Origin: Kuschelorhynchus macadamiae
Taxonomy: Eukaryota > Arthropoda > Insecta > Coleoptera > Curculionidae
Assembly (NCBI GenBank): GCA_030620095.1
Contig: JAUTXW010000066.1
Coordinates: 62,001 to 126,000 of the forward strand
Reading direction: 5' to 3'
Length of the DNA stretch: 64,000 bases
Part shown: positions 34,963 to 44,315 of the stretch, piece by piece
How the letters are laid out: each line of letters begins with the position of its first letter
Position numbering within the stretch: position 1 is the first letter of the stretch
Notes under the pieces: generated by a model
What the model saw: only the letters and a program-made list of their open reading frames with translations
Databases searched by the model: none
Told to the model about the DNA's origin: nothing
Translations under genes and position numbers: made by a program

Positions 34963-35987
34963 ATCGAAATAAAATACTCTTTGGACGAGAGACTACAGAT
35001 TGTTATGCTATTTTACAAGTGCCAAGAAAATGCAAGAGAAGCAAGAAGAAGATTTATTGCAAATTTTCATAGAAATATATCCATCAATACAATTCTAAGG
35101 ATAAAAAAACCTATTTGAGGAAAATAAAACTTTACATGATAGAAAAAGAAATATACAAAGAAGAAGAAATCGAGACCATTATAAATTATTTTCAAGTTAA
35201 TCCAACCAAATCTATTTCGGATACAGTTCGGGAAGTTCAGTACGGTGGCGGTGTAAGGCGCAGAAGAGTTACCTGAGGGACTGTTCACAGGACTCTGAAA
35301 ATTCATAAATTTAGGCCTTTTCGTATCCTTCCACTTCAGCACCTAACACCGGCACAAAAAGAACTTCGCTTCCAATTTGTTTCTCAAATGGTAATTCGGC
35401 AAGAAAACGAAGACCCTGATTTATTCAAAAATATTGTGTGGACCGACGAAGCTACTTTCACAACATCGGGAGTATTCAACAGACATAATAGTCACCACTG
35501 GGCCGTTGAAAATCCAAAAAAGTTCCAGACTATTAAATTTCAAGGGAGGAATTCTATTCATGTTTGGTGTGGGATAAAAAACAATACAATTTTGGGACCA
35601 ATATTGATATAGATACACAGATATTATGAGTTTTTAGAAAACGAAATTGAAAATTTTTTGGAAGACTTACCATTGGCAGAATATCAGAATTTAATTTGGC
35701 AACATGATGGGGCGCCTCCTCATGCCGTGCATGATGTGGTTCAATTTTTAAATCGGCGCCATAACGAATGGATAGGGCGAAATGGAACATATGCTTGGCC
35801 GCCCAATAGCCCCGACCTCTCAGTTTTGGATACATTTCTTTGGGGCCATTTGAAGAACGTCATATACAGACAACGAAACGAAAATATTCAAGAGATCATG
35901 GGAAAAATTGTCGATGAAATAAACCGCCTTAACCAGGAAAATCATATTGTAACAGCAAGTTTAGAAAGGCTACAAAGGGGTTATTGA
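34963..35987 (+). pseudogene. DD40D-type mariner transposase, broken
   Basis: The left arm encodes the N-terminal helix-turn-helix region (YSLDERLQIVMLFYKCQENA, SINTILRIK) until a frameshift near 35105. The centre carries KNIVWTDEATFTTSGVFNRH (first Asp, 35388-35612), a stop at 35610-35612, then WQHDGAPPHAV and PPNSPDLSVLDTFLWGH (35658-35987). I count 40 residues between the second and third Asp. The stops at 35112, 35272 and 35610 make it inactive. Confidence 0.87.
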
Positions 35988-36052
35988 TGTTGTTTCGAGA
36001 AAAACGGCGGTCACATTGAAAACTTATGTTATTAGTAGTTTTATTTTATTAT

Positions 36053-36271
36053 TTAATAATTATTTTTTATTGAATTTCTTTTTCTATCATGTAAAGTTTT
36101 ATTTTCCTCAAATAGGTTTTTTATCCTTAGAATTGTATTGATGGATATATTTCTATGAAAATTTGCAATAAATCTTCTTCTTGCTTCTCTTGCATTTTCT
36201 TGGCACTTGTAAAATAGCATAACAATCTGTAGTCTCTCGTCCAAAGAGTATTTCATTTCGATCAGAGTCAA
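36053..36271 (-). pseudogene. Inverted second copy of the mariner transposase N-terminus
   Basis: The right arm of the element at 34532-36700 encodes on the minus strand a 72-residue frame, MTLIEMKYSLDERLQIVMLF, SINTILRIKNLFEENKTLHD. It is the same DNA-binding N-terminus as the left arm, here without the frameshift. It stops at the arm's inner edge and has no catalytic domain behind it. If expressed it would be a DNA-binding fragment only (inference). Confidence 0.8.
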
Positions 36272-37446
36272 ATATATATTTTTTAGGTGAAGACTTCGAC
36301 AATAATTAAAATAATGTCAATTTTTATTGACAAAGCATTCAAACGTCATTTTACCTTGATCACCTATACCAACCTATCGTATATTTTAAACAGGTGAAGC
36401 TAAAATTTTAGTTTGTAAAACATTAAAATGTAATATAAACAGCTATCGCAAAATCAAATCTTTTAATCAGAACGGACATAAAAAAAATCACTCTTTCCAA
36501 AAATCGTATAAAAAACGATACATTCCATTTAAAAAACACCTGATGCATAGCGTAACTCTTTTGTTTCTGGTTCAAATATTTTTTCGATGATATTTTTGGA
36601 TTCTACAAGAAAAAATACATCGATTGGCTATTTTGAATTTTTCCAAAATACAAGGAAGGTCGAAAATAGGTCCCTGTTCAGTCCTCGCTGCAACACCCTG
36701 ATCAACAGTAGCGTAATCAGACAAAGACTAAGGAGGGGGGCATCACCAAGAGTAAAATGGGCACAGAACCATATTGAATGACTTTCTTTAAAAAACTTGT
36801 ATTTAGTTCTTAACATTTGCATTTTATCATGTATAATATATATGAATATAACCTAAAAGCATATAAAAAAATTGACGAATATCCTATACCCGGATCTTCC
36901 CCTATTATAAATCATTCTTTTTATTAGGAATACTGAAGTTTGATCCAATTTAGTTCCTCACAAAGTCAATTAATAACAACAAATTAGACTTAATTCTTGC
37001 ACAAAATTTAAAATCAATATGTGTTTTAGGTATTCCGCGAACAGACAGACCGATGGAATTTGGGAAACATGTTTTTCGGCTTTTAGGGACTAAAAGCGTA
37101 AAGATTTATAAAAACCTGAGAAGGTGATTTTTTTTACGATAGTAAAAAGTAATAAGAATACACAAACGCAAGAAATCTCTTTTAATAAATTATATCAATT
37201 ATAAACTTTGAAAACAGGTAGGTCAGCCATGTCAAACATGCGGCCCAGTGAGCATTTTTCTGCGGCCTAAATCAGTTTTGAAAACGCCAGATAATGCGGC
37301 CCGCGAACAAGTTGAAAACCGTTTTTGAATGCGCGCGCCGCTGCAACAACGATTGGTATAATAAAATGTACAAATGTACGTAGTGCCATCTATGTTTAGG
37401 AGGATGAACTACACATACTCAACCTAAAACCTAAAGCCAAACGCTA

Positions 37447-37479
37447 TAGTTGGCGCATTACCTTTCTGGAATGACGTCA
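37447..37479. repeat. Left 33-bp TIR of the DD82E element
   Basis: It starts TAGTTGGCGCATTACC and ends GAATGACGTCA. It matches the reverse complement of 39605-39637 at all 33 positions. TGACGTCA occupies 37472-37479. Confidence 0.97.
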
Positions 37480-37651
37480 TTTTTGGTTATTTTTGTTTGA
37501 TTTATGTTAACTGGCAGTGACAAAAACATTTTGAAAAAACTCATTGTCGTTTCTTTACAACAGTCAATGCCGGTTTTGGTTATGTGTCTTTCAGAATATA
37601 TTCGTCAAAATTGACATTGATTTGTTGTGATTCTTTTTAAACTTTTGCAAG

Positions 37652-38986
37652 ATGCCGCGAAGATATAATCAGCAATCACAGCTAATAGTTTTGAATATCT
37701 TGGCTTTTTTTCAATTGGAAAAAGAGCAAGCTAAAAATGGAATCCTTCCGCAAACTGATAATATAATTGAACGAGCTTCAAATGCAACAAAACTTAGCCA
37801 TACAACAATCATAAATATTAAGAAAAGAGGAATAACGAGCGATGAATCCTTTACCTCCAGAATGTCTCAAAAGCAAAAAGAGGTAAAAACAAAAATTACA
37901 GATTACTTAAAGAACAAAATAAGAGATACGATCTACTGCATGTATGCGAAAAATGAATATGTTACAATGCAGACTTTGCTTAAAAAACTAAAAGAGATAA
38001 ATGAATATTTTAATTTTTCCATCACCTCGCTAAGAAAAAGTATTGGTTTTAAGTGGAAGAAATCAAATAATAGAAAATACCTGATGGATTTGCCCCACAT
38101 CGTCCACAAGAGAATCAATTTCTTGAGGGAATATGTCAAAAATCAAAATCTAGGACAAGATGCTTATACCACCGTATTTATTGATGAGACTTGGATTTTT
38201 AGTAAAGGTTCGTTTAGAAACAGCTGGCAGGATAACACTATGTCTACAAGTTCTAAAAAAGCTAGTGAAGGTCATCGATATATTGTAGTTCACGCTGGAT
38301 CAAAGGAAGGATTTATTAAGGGGGCCAGTTTAATATTTAAAAGTGGACTAAAAAGCGGAGATTATCATGACAATATGAACAAGCAAAATTTTGAAAATTG
38401 GTTTAAAAATCAGCTGGTACCAAATCTTCCTCCAAAAAGTTTGATAGTGATGGACAACGCAAGCTATCATTCCGGCCTTTTAGAGGATATTCCAAGAAAA
38501 TCATGGACAAAGCAGAGATTGATTGGATGGTTAAAAGAAAAGAACATTGACTTCCCAGAGAGGGCCATGAAGGATGAAATATGGAGCATTGTAGAAAAAA
38601 ATTGTAACATTGAAAAAACATTCTACCTTGACGAATATGTGAAACCTTTGGGCCACAAAATACTAAGACTTCCTCCATACCATTGTCAATTTAATGCTAT
38701 TGAAATGGTATGGTCTGAGTGTAAGAGGAAATACGACCAATACATTGCTAGTCTGAAGGGGACACCATCGGAAGTTTTGGCCATGTGGGAAAAAGCGATA
38801 AATGAAGTATCTTCAGAGCATTGGAAAAATTATGTCAGCCACACAGAAAGGGTAATCCAAGAAGCTTGGAAGACAATACAGATATGTGATGCTTCAGACA
38901 TTGCGCCACTTGTAATTAGTACCGACGAAGACAGCAGTGACGATGAAGAATTTAGTTCTGATTCTGAAGACAGTGAAGGGGACTAG
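37652..38986 (+). CDS. DD82E (Sailor-type) transposase
   Basis: 444 codons from ATG at 37652 to TAG at 38984-38986, without interruption. The N-terminal part (residues 1-60, MPRRYNQQSQLIVLNILAFF, and TKLSHTTIINIKKRG) is helix-turn-helix-like; a second DNA-binding region is at 80-165. The catalytic residues are D178 (VFIDETWIFSKG), D268 (LIVMDNASYHSG) and E351 (PPYHCQFNAIEMVWSECK). I count 82 residues between D268 and E351, the spacing reported for the DD82E/Sailor branch of IS630/Tc1/mariner. The C-terminus is a strongly acidic Ser/Asp/Glu tail (STDEDSSDDEEF). It would cut at the TIRs and integrate at TA. The relics at 9484-11005 are relatives. It is likely functional unless the protein carries hidden missense changes. 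Confidence 0.95.
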   Translation: MPRRYNQQSQLIVLNILAFFQLEKEQAKNGILPQTDNIIERASNATKLSHTTIINIKKRGITSDESFTSRMSQKQKEVKTKITDYLKNKIRDTIYCMYAKNEYVTMQTLLKKLKEINEYFNFSITSLRKSIGFKWKKSNNRKYLMDLPHIVHKRINFLREYVKNQNLGQDAYTTVFIDETWIFSKGSFRNSWQDNTMSTSSKKASEGHRYIVVHAGSKEGFIKGASLIFKSGLKSGDYHDNMNKQNFENWFKNQLVPNLPPKSLIVMDNASYHSGLLEDIPRKSWTKQRLIGWLKEKNIDFPERAMKDEIWSIVEKNCNIEKTFYLDEYVKPLGHKILRLPPYHCQFNAIEMVWSECKRKYDQYIASLKGTPSEVLAMWEKAINEVSSEHWKNYVSHTERVIQEAWKTIQICDASDIAPLVISTDEDSSDDEEFSSDSEDSEGD

Positions 38987-39604
38987 TTTTTATTTTTAAA
39001 GTTAGTTAGTTATACATTAGTTTCTTTCTTTTAGTTTTTAAAGCAAAGTCTGCATTGTAACATATTCATTTTTAGCATACACGCAATAGATCATATCTCT
39101 TATTTTGTTCTTTAAGTAATCTGTGATTTTTGTTTTTACCTCTTTTTGTTTTTGAAACATTCTGGAGGTAAAGGATTCATCGTTCGTTATTCCCCTTTTC
39201 TTAATATTTTTTCAGTATTGTCTGTAATTGAGAATTAAAATAATTTTGATGAAAATGGGTAACTGGCGTCAATTTATTACATTGCAAACAAAGAATAAGA
39301 CTAAGATGAAAGAATTTATATTAGTAAAGTCTTATTTGCAAAATAATTTTAGTTTTTGAAGTTATAATAGTTATTTTTGTATTAAGTGTGCAAAATGAGG
39401 GTTTTTTTATGGCAATGAGAGTGTTAATTTTTTGCCAGCCACTTTCGACAAGTTGCAGCGCTTTCTGTACAGAAAATGCCAATTTTAAATTCGCTTTAGC
39501 CAGTGCTGAACGCACCCCTCCTATCTACATCACTGCATACGTTTAGGTTAGGAATCATCGCTGAAATATAAATAATATAAGAAATACGTTATTTGAAACC
39601 AGCG

Positions 39605-39637
39605 TGACGTCATTCCAGAAAGGTAATGCGCCAACTA
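39605..39637. repeat. Right 33-bp TIR of the DD82E element
   Basis: Exact mirror of 37447-37479, with TGACGTCA at 39605-39612 and GCGCCAACTA at the outer edge. Confidence 0.97.
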
Positions 39638-39874
39638 TATCTGGCTTGTTCTATGAAATTCTAACGCGCAAAATCACAGATGACGCTATCTGAACATTCT
39701 GGAAAGAACTCGAGAAATCAAAATCCGTATATAAGCCGTGTTCGATTGAGTTCAGTCATTCAGTGTTTAGTCGGTTATGAGTCAGTTGCGATAGAGTTTC
39801 GAGTTGAGTTGCGCACTTATTGTTACAACACTTAACAGTACTTATTATAATTTATTTCGGATACAGTTCTTAAC

Positions 39875-41619
39875 ATGTCTCTTTCAAAACCAAGTGGAAG
39901 TAAGAGGAAACTTGTAGATGAGCATTGTATCTTTCAAGAAAAGTGGGAATTAGAGTTTTTTTGCTGTGAAGTAAAAGAAAAAATTATATGTTTGATTTGT
40001 AATAGTACAGTCGGTGTCCCAAAATTATATAATATAAAACGTCACTATGATATTCATAAAACTATGTTTGACAAGTATACAGGCATGGTCAGAAACGAAA
40101 AGTTAAATAAGGTAAAATCAGGGTTGAAAAATCAGCAGCTTATGTTTACACGTCCAAAGCAAGAAAATGAATCTGTCCTTCAATTTGTTGAAGGTGAATT
40201 TATAAAAGAGTGCCTTGTAAAGGCCGCGGAAATCGGAAAGTCCCGGGAGCGTGAAGGCATTTCAAAATATTTCCTTGTCCCGGAATACTGTCGCTGAAAG
40301 AGTTTCTGAGTTGGCTGCCAATATAAGTGATCAGATAAAAACAAAATCAGACTCTTTCATTGCATTTTCTATTGCCTGTCACGAAAGTACGGATGTGTGT
40401 GGTGTGGCGCAACTCGCTGTTTTTCTTCGTACGGTTGATACAGATATCAATGTGTATGAAGAATTACTGGAATTAATACCATTGCATGATACAACAACTG
40501 GGAAGGATATTTTCAATTCTGTTTATGAACTTCTGCAAAAGTACAATTTAGATTTTTAGATTTGTCAAAACTGTGTTCCGTTGCAGCAGACGGAGCTCTT
40601 TCAATGACTGGAGTAAAAAATGGCTTCGTTAAAATATTACAGACAAAGATCAGAGAAACGGGCAGTGACAAACCAGATTTTCATCATATTCATTGTATAA
40701 TCCACCAACCAGCGACACTTTTCTGCATTTTTACGTGATTTAGAAAGTGGTTTACCATATTATGTAGAAGTGCGATGGTTTTCGTGTTCTCTCCGGTACT
40801 CCACCGGCTTTGGAAACTCAAAGAAGAAATACGCGTCTTCTTGGAAACTCAAAGAAGAAATACGCGTCTTCATGGAAACAAAAGGAGAAGATTTCAGCTT
40901 ATTATGCAATGTACCTTTTTTAAAAGATCTTTCATTTATGGTAGATATCACGAAACACTTGTCGAACTTAAATACGAAATTGCAAGGACCACGTCAAGTT
41001 ATTACAGATATGCATGATCATGTGAAGGCTTTCAAGTGTAAGACGATATTGTGGGAAAAACAGTTGGCAGAGGATAATCTGTTATATTTTCTGACTTGTA
41101 AGGCATATCAGGAAAGCACAAGTGTTCCAATATCATACAAAATATATTCAGAGCAAATGAGAAGCCTTCTGGCAGAATTTGAGAAGCGTTTTTAGGATTT
41201 TAAGACCCAAGAAAACAATTTTTCTCTATGTACTGGTCTTTTCACTATCGATAATGATAAAGTTCCCCCTCACTTGCAAATGAAAGTAATTGAGATTCAG
41301 TGTCAGACCCATTGAAAATAAAAATTTGATAGTGTTGGTACATTCGAATTTTATAAGTACTTGCCTGTTCAATACCAAGAAATGCAAAATCCTGTCAATG
41401 TTTAGAAGTACCTATAAGTGTGAACAACTATTTTCTTTGATGAAAGGAAACAAATCTCCCGCAAGATCGCGATTGACGGACGCACACTTGGACGCAGTTT
41501 TAAAAGTTATTTCCGCCGATAAATTCGCGCCTCAAATAGACAACTTAAATACAAAAGATGTCAAATATCTGTCAAAAGAATTTAATGTTTGTAGTTTTTT
41601 GGACAGACTTGTCCTATAA
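39875..41619 (+). pseudogene. hAT transposase copy 2, broken
   Basis: The first frame (39875-40297) starts MSLSKPSGSKRKLVDEHC and keeps the BED-type finger CCEVKEKIICLICNSTVG..KRHYDIHK that copy 1 has lost to a stop. It lacks a stretch present in copy 1 (the region around SYVLSELIAKHSK). The frame 40251-40559 has FIAFSIACHESTDVCGVAQL, with His in place of the Asp of copy 1. A 31-bp tandem duplication at 40810-40871 shifts the frame. The C-terminus (41290-41619) retains MFRSTYKCEQLFSLMKGNKS. Inactive. It is independently decayed from copy 1, so the two were separate insertions. Confidence 0.88.
40810..40871. repeat. 31-bp tandem duplication inside hAT copy 2
   Basis: TTGGAAACTCAAAGAAGAAA..GTCTTC occurs twice in a row (40810-40840 and 40841-40871) and once in copy 1. 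At 31 bp it breaks the transposase frame. Confidence 0.93.
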
Positions 41620-41862
41620 TAGTACTTTTTCTCAAGATTTTCAGTAGTTTGTCTTCTTTAAGATAAGGTTTTGCGGCCCACCTAGTCGATGATCTTCATG
41701 CTTTTGGCCCACCAGTGACTTTGAGTTTGACATGGCTGAGGTAGGTGAACAAAAAATTATTATTATTAAAATTATTGTTGGTGAGATTTTGTCTACAAAA
41801 CCTTGGCTTTTTAACGGGGGAGGGCACGTGCCCCCAATGCCCCCTCTCTGATTACGCTACTG

Positions 41863-42639
41863 CATATCAAGCTTAAGCCGAGCTCCGCTGAAATTCAACT
41901 GGTATATTTTTTCCCTCCAAAACTAATAATTCGTTTTTTTTAACTTTATATGTTACATTTTGTACATTGTACATATCATCAAAAAATAATTTCTAACTTC
42001 TAAAACATTGTGTACGGATTTCAAACATTGATTTAAGCTTTCTAAACCGATAGTTTTATCTTGGCCCTTTCTATGGAAGATCGAAAATCACCGAACTTGG
42101 CACCCACCCAAAACACTGCAACCAGCCATAAGTGCATAGGAATACATAATTATTATAATATGTTGATTTTGTTTGAATGCTGTTGTTGTTTAGTAAAATC
42201 AGAGATGATTTATTAGCTGTTTTAAAAACATCTATTTCTTATTTCAGAGGTTTCCTAGATGGTTTCATTCAACGTGATTTAATTTCCAATTTTGAAAATA
42301 GAATTTTAACAAAATTCGAATTTTAAATTCAAACATATTCTGCCTCTAAATTCTTAATTACAGGGCACATCTCCTTCGCTATAAGAGATCGAAAGAAAAA
42401 ATGCAGGAGTACAGCAATTTTAAAAGACTTTTTCAGAAGTCGTACTTCATTAAATATTTTAATTTTTTTCTGAAGCTGCGGGAAAATGGGCTATTTTATT
42501 GTTTTAATCAAATTTACTATGGACAAAAACAAAAGAGTGACAAAGATAAGTGTCTCGTTAGTATTCCTAACAGTTTCCTAAAATTTTCTCGAGAGTGCCC
42601 GAGGAGGTACTCTGTCCGAGCGGCCTCAGGGCCACGAAT
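41863..42639. other. Intergenic, nothing recognised
   Basis: AT-rich stretch after the hAT nest. No coding similarity. The frame at 42401-42682 has no recognised domain. Confidence 0.45.
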
Positions 42640-42799
42640 TGCGGCACCTGAGTGTCTAAAGCCCTGTCTCTCCCATCTCTAGAATCTTTGTCGACTGCGT
42701 CAATTTATCTGCTCATTTCCTTTGATTTCACACTGTCCCTTAATCCAGGACACTGTGACCGTATTCCTCTGGGAAACCGTTTCCAGCATATGGTGACAC

Positions 42800-42988
42800 T
42801 CAACAATCAGTTTGGATGTTATTTTGTTCTTTTTTTAGGATTTGCAAGACTTGTTTGCTGTCTGTAGGAATAATAACTTTTTTACCTGTTATTCTTTTTT
42901 TTTCTATTTGTACGGCACCTTGCAGAATTCCAAGCAATTCTGTCTGGAAAACAGTCACGCCTTTGCCTAGGGTCGAGTTCTGGTACAT
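42800..42988 (-). pseudogene. LINE RNase H fragment
   Basis: The frame reads GKGVTVFQTELLGILQGAVQ and IIPTDSKQVLQIL, resembling the 'TVFQAEL.AI' and 'I.SDSQAAL' blocks of an RNase H domain; the Asp of the second block is kept. It is C-terminal to the RT of the same element and would remove RNA from the hybrid during copying. Confidence 0.7.
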
Positions 42989-43655
42989 ACACTCCCAAGC
43001 CAGCCCCAGATTAATTATGCGTCAGTGTAGATGTGTATGTCTGCCTCTTTTCCTGGTTCTGTTAAGCCGCTGATGTCAATTTCAAAGTTTTTATTGAAAA
43101 TGAAGCGGGGATCAGCCTCCAGGAACACTCGGGCATGTCCCGGACCTGACTGCCGTCCTCTCTGCCTCGCCTTTCAGAAATACATCAAGAGGTGGCATGC
43201 ACAACAGCATCTGCATTGCCATCATAGGTGTGGATCTCATTGCGCATGTAACGGTCAGGCATGCTAATCTCTGTAGCTGTTGCATTTTATTCTGCGCTAC
43301 AACTTGCTTGCCCTTGGTCCATCACACAACGGCTCCGTAAGTGCACATAGATCGAATAACGGCCGTATAGAGCCAGAGTATAATCTTGGGCGACAGATCC
43401 CAGACTTTGCAGATAGCTTCTCTGCACTGCCAGAAAGCTCTGGTGACCTTCTTTGATTTTTCACTTAAGTGTTTATTCCAATTTAGGGTGTTATCCAGGA
43501 TGATCCCAGATACTTGACCTCTTTAGACAGACCTAGCTGCGTACCGAACAGAAAAGGTGCTCTTACGTTGACCAGCTTTCTTTTTCTAGTGAAGAGTACC
43601 AGCTCGGTTTTTGTAGGGTTCACATAGAGTGCGTTATCTGTGCACCATCTTTCTA

Positions 43656-44309
43656 CTACTTAGTGATGTCGTCTGCATAACCGGTTTTGTAGAATCCGTG
43701 TTCATTAAGATTTTTAATGATGCTGTTGACTACCATGTTCCACAGAAGCGGAGATAGCACGCCACCCTGAGGGCAGCCTCTGCTCACAAGCGCTCTCATC
43801 GTGGTGTCTCCCGTTTTTAGTTCGACTGTTCTGTTCTTCAGTAAACAGCCAATCCAGCCAATAATGGTTGGGTCTACGCTGTGCCTGGTCAGAACTAGTC
43901 CTACACTTCTGAAGGTCACTTTGTCGAAGGCGCTTTCTATGTCTAGAAAAGCTTCCAGAGCCGACTGCCTATAGAAAAGCGACTCGTCTATTATCTGAAC
44001 CACACAGTGCAGAGCGGTTTCTGTTGATTTTCCAGGTTGGTAAGCATGTTGGTTAGGGTGTATTTCCAGCAAAGCCAGATGTTCATCCCTAATCTGTCTG
44101 TCATAGAGCCTTTCTAGAGCCTTCATAAGAAATGAAGTTAGTTTGATGGGTCTGTAAGATTCTGGGTGAGAACGGTCGTCTTTTCGAAGCTTAGGGATAA
44201 AGACGTCCCTCACCTCTCTCCATTTCATAGGTATATAGCTTAGTGCTAGACATGCCTTGAATATAAATTCTAGGTGTCTGATGACAACCTCCAGACCCCA
44301 CTGAAGCAT
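43656..44309 (-). pseudogene. R1-like LINE reverse transcriptase, partial
   Basis: The 217-residue frame reads LEFIFKACLALSYIPMKW, REVRDVFIPKLRKDDRSHPE, SYRPIKLTSFLMKALERLYD, then ALEAFLDIESAFDKV, SRGCPQGGVLSPLLWNMVV and the catalytic GYADDI. The frame stops just after the active site; the downstream coding region is frameshifted. The SPLLWNMVV and GYADDI wording is typical of the R1/Jockey/LOA supergroup. The N-terminal endonuclease is absent. Confidence 0.85.
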
Positions 44310-44315
44310 AGCGCT

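Larger units (their letters stand above)
34532..36700 (+). mobile_element. Mariner with about 630-bp arms containing its own transposase start
   Basis: It begins TA/CAGGGTGTTCCAGCG and ends CAACACCCTG. The arms 34532-35152 and 36073-36700 are near-perfect inverted copies; only small differences were seen by eye, such as one extra A in the left arm near 35103-35109. The arms include the 5' UTR and the first 60-70 codons of the transposase. The unique centre (35153-36072) holds the catalytic domain in plus orientation. A hAT-like shell (36706-41862) sits immediately to the right. Confidence 0.92.
37447..39637 (+). mobile_element. Intact-looking DD82E (Sailor-type) transposon
   Basis: 2,191 bp with 33-bp perfect inverted repeats starting TAGTTGGCGCATTACC and ending at TGACGTCA, flanked by TA (37445-37446 and 39638-39639). 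The empty target can be read in hAT copy 1 (27661-27675, AAACGTTATCTGG). Its single gene is an uninterrupted 444-codon transposase. Perfect ends, an open gene and a clean target make it the youngest-looking DNA element in the window. Confidence 0.96.
37224..41738 (+). mobile_element. hAT transposon copy 2, exact 8-bp target duplication
   Basis: It begins CAGCCATGTCAAAC and ends GTTTGACATGGCTG, a perfect inverted pair, flanked by AGGTAGGT (37216-37223 and 41739-41746). Its left 220 bp and its right 2.1 kb match copy 1 at 27450-29769. A Sailor-type element (37447-39637) is inserted about 220 bp inside the left end, in front of the transposase ATG. Confidence 0.97.
36706..41862. mobile_element. 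Outer hAT-like shell with 16-bp inverted ends
   Basis: It begins CAGTAGCGTAATCAGA at 36706 and ends with its exact complement at 41862. The flanking octamers CTGATCAA (36698-36705) and CATATCAA (41863-41870) agree at 6 of 8 positions, a worn hAT-type duplication. The subterminal GGGGGG..CAT and GGGCACGTGCCCCCAATGCCCCC words resemble known GC-rich hAT ends. Its own DNA is only 36706-37223 and 41739-41862, with no transposase. A second hAT fills the rest. Confidence 0.82.
42640..44315 (-). mobile_element. R1/LOA-like LINE fragment with RNase H, 5'-truncated
   Basis: Minus-strand reverse transcriptase (43656-44309) is followed, after broken frames, by an RNase H piece (42800-42988). The GC content is clearly above the flanks. 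The order RT then RNase H is that of the I/LOA and some R1 elements. No poly(A) or simple tail was identified at the 42640 side, so that edge is approximate. Confidence 0.75.

Noticed and set aside
42652..43267. Plus-strand frames opposite the R1/LOA-like LINE
   Set aside because: The coding motifs (RT, RNase H) are on the minus strand. The plus frames show no domain.
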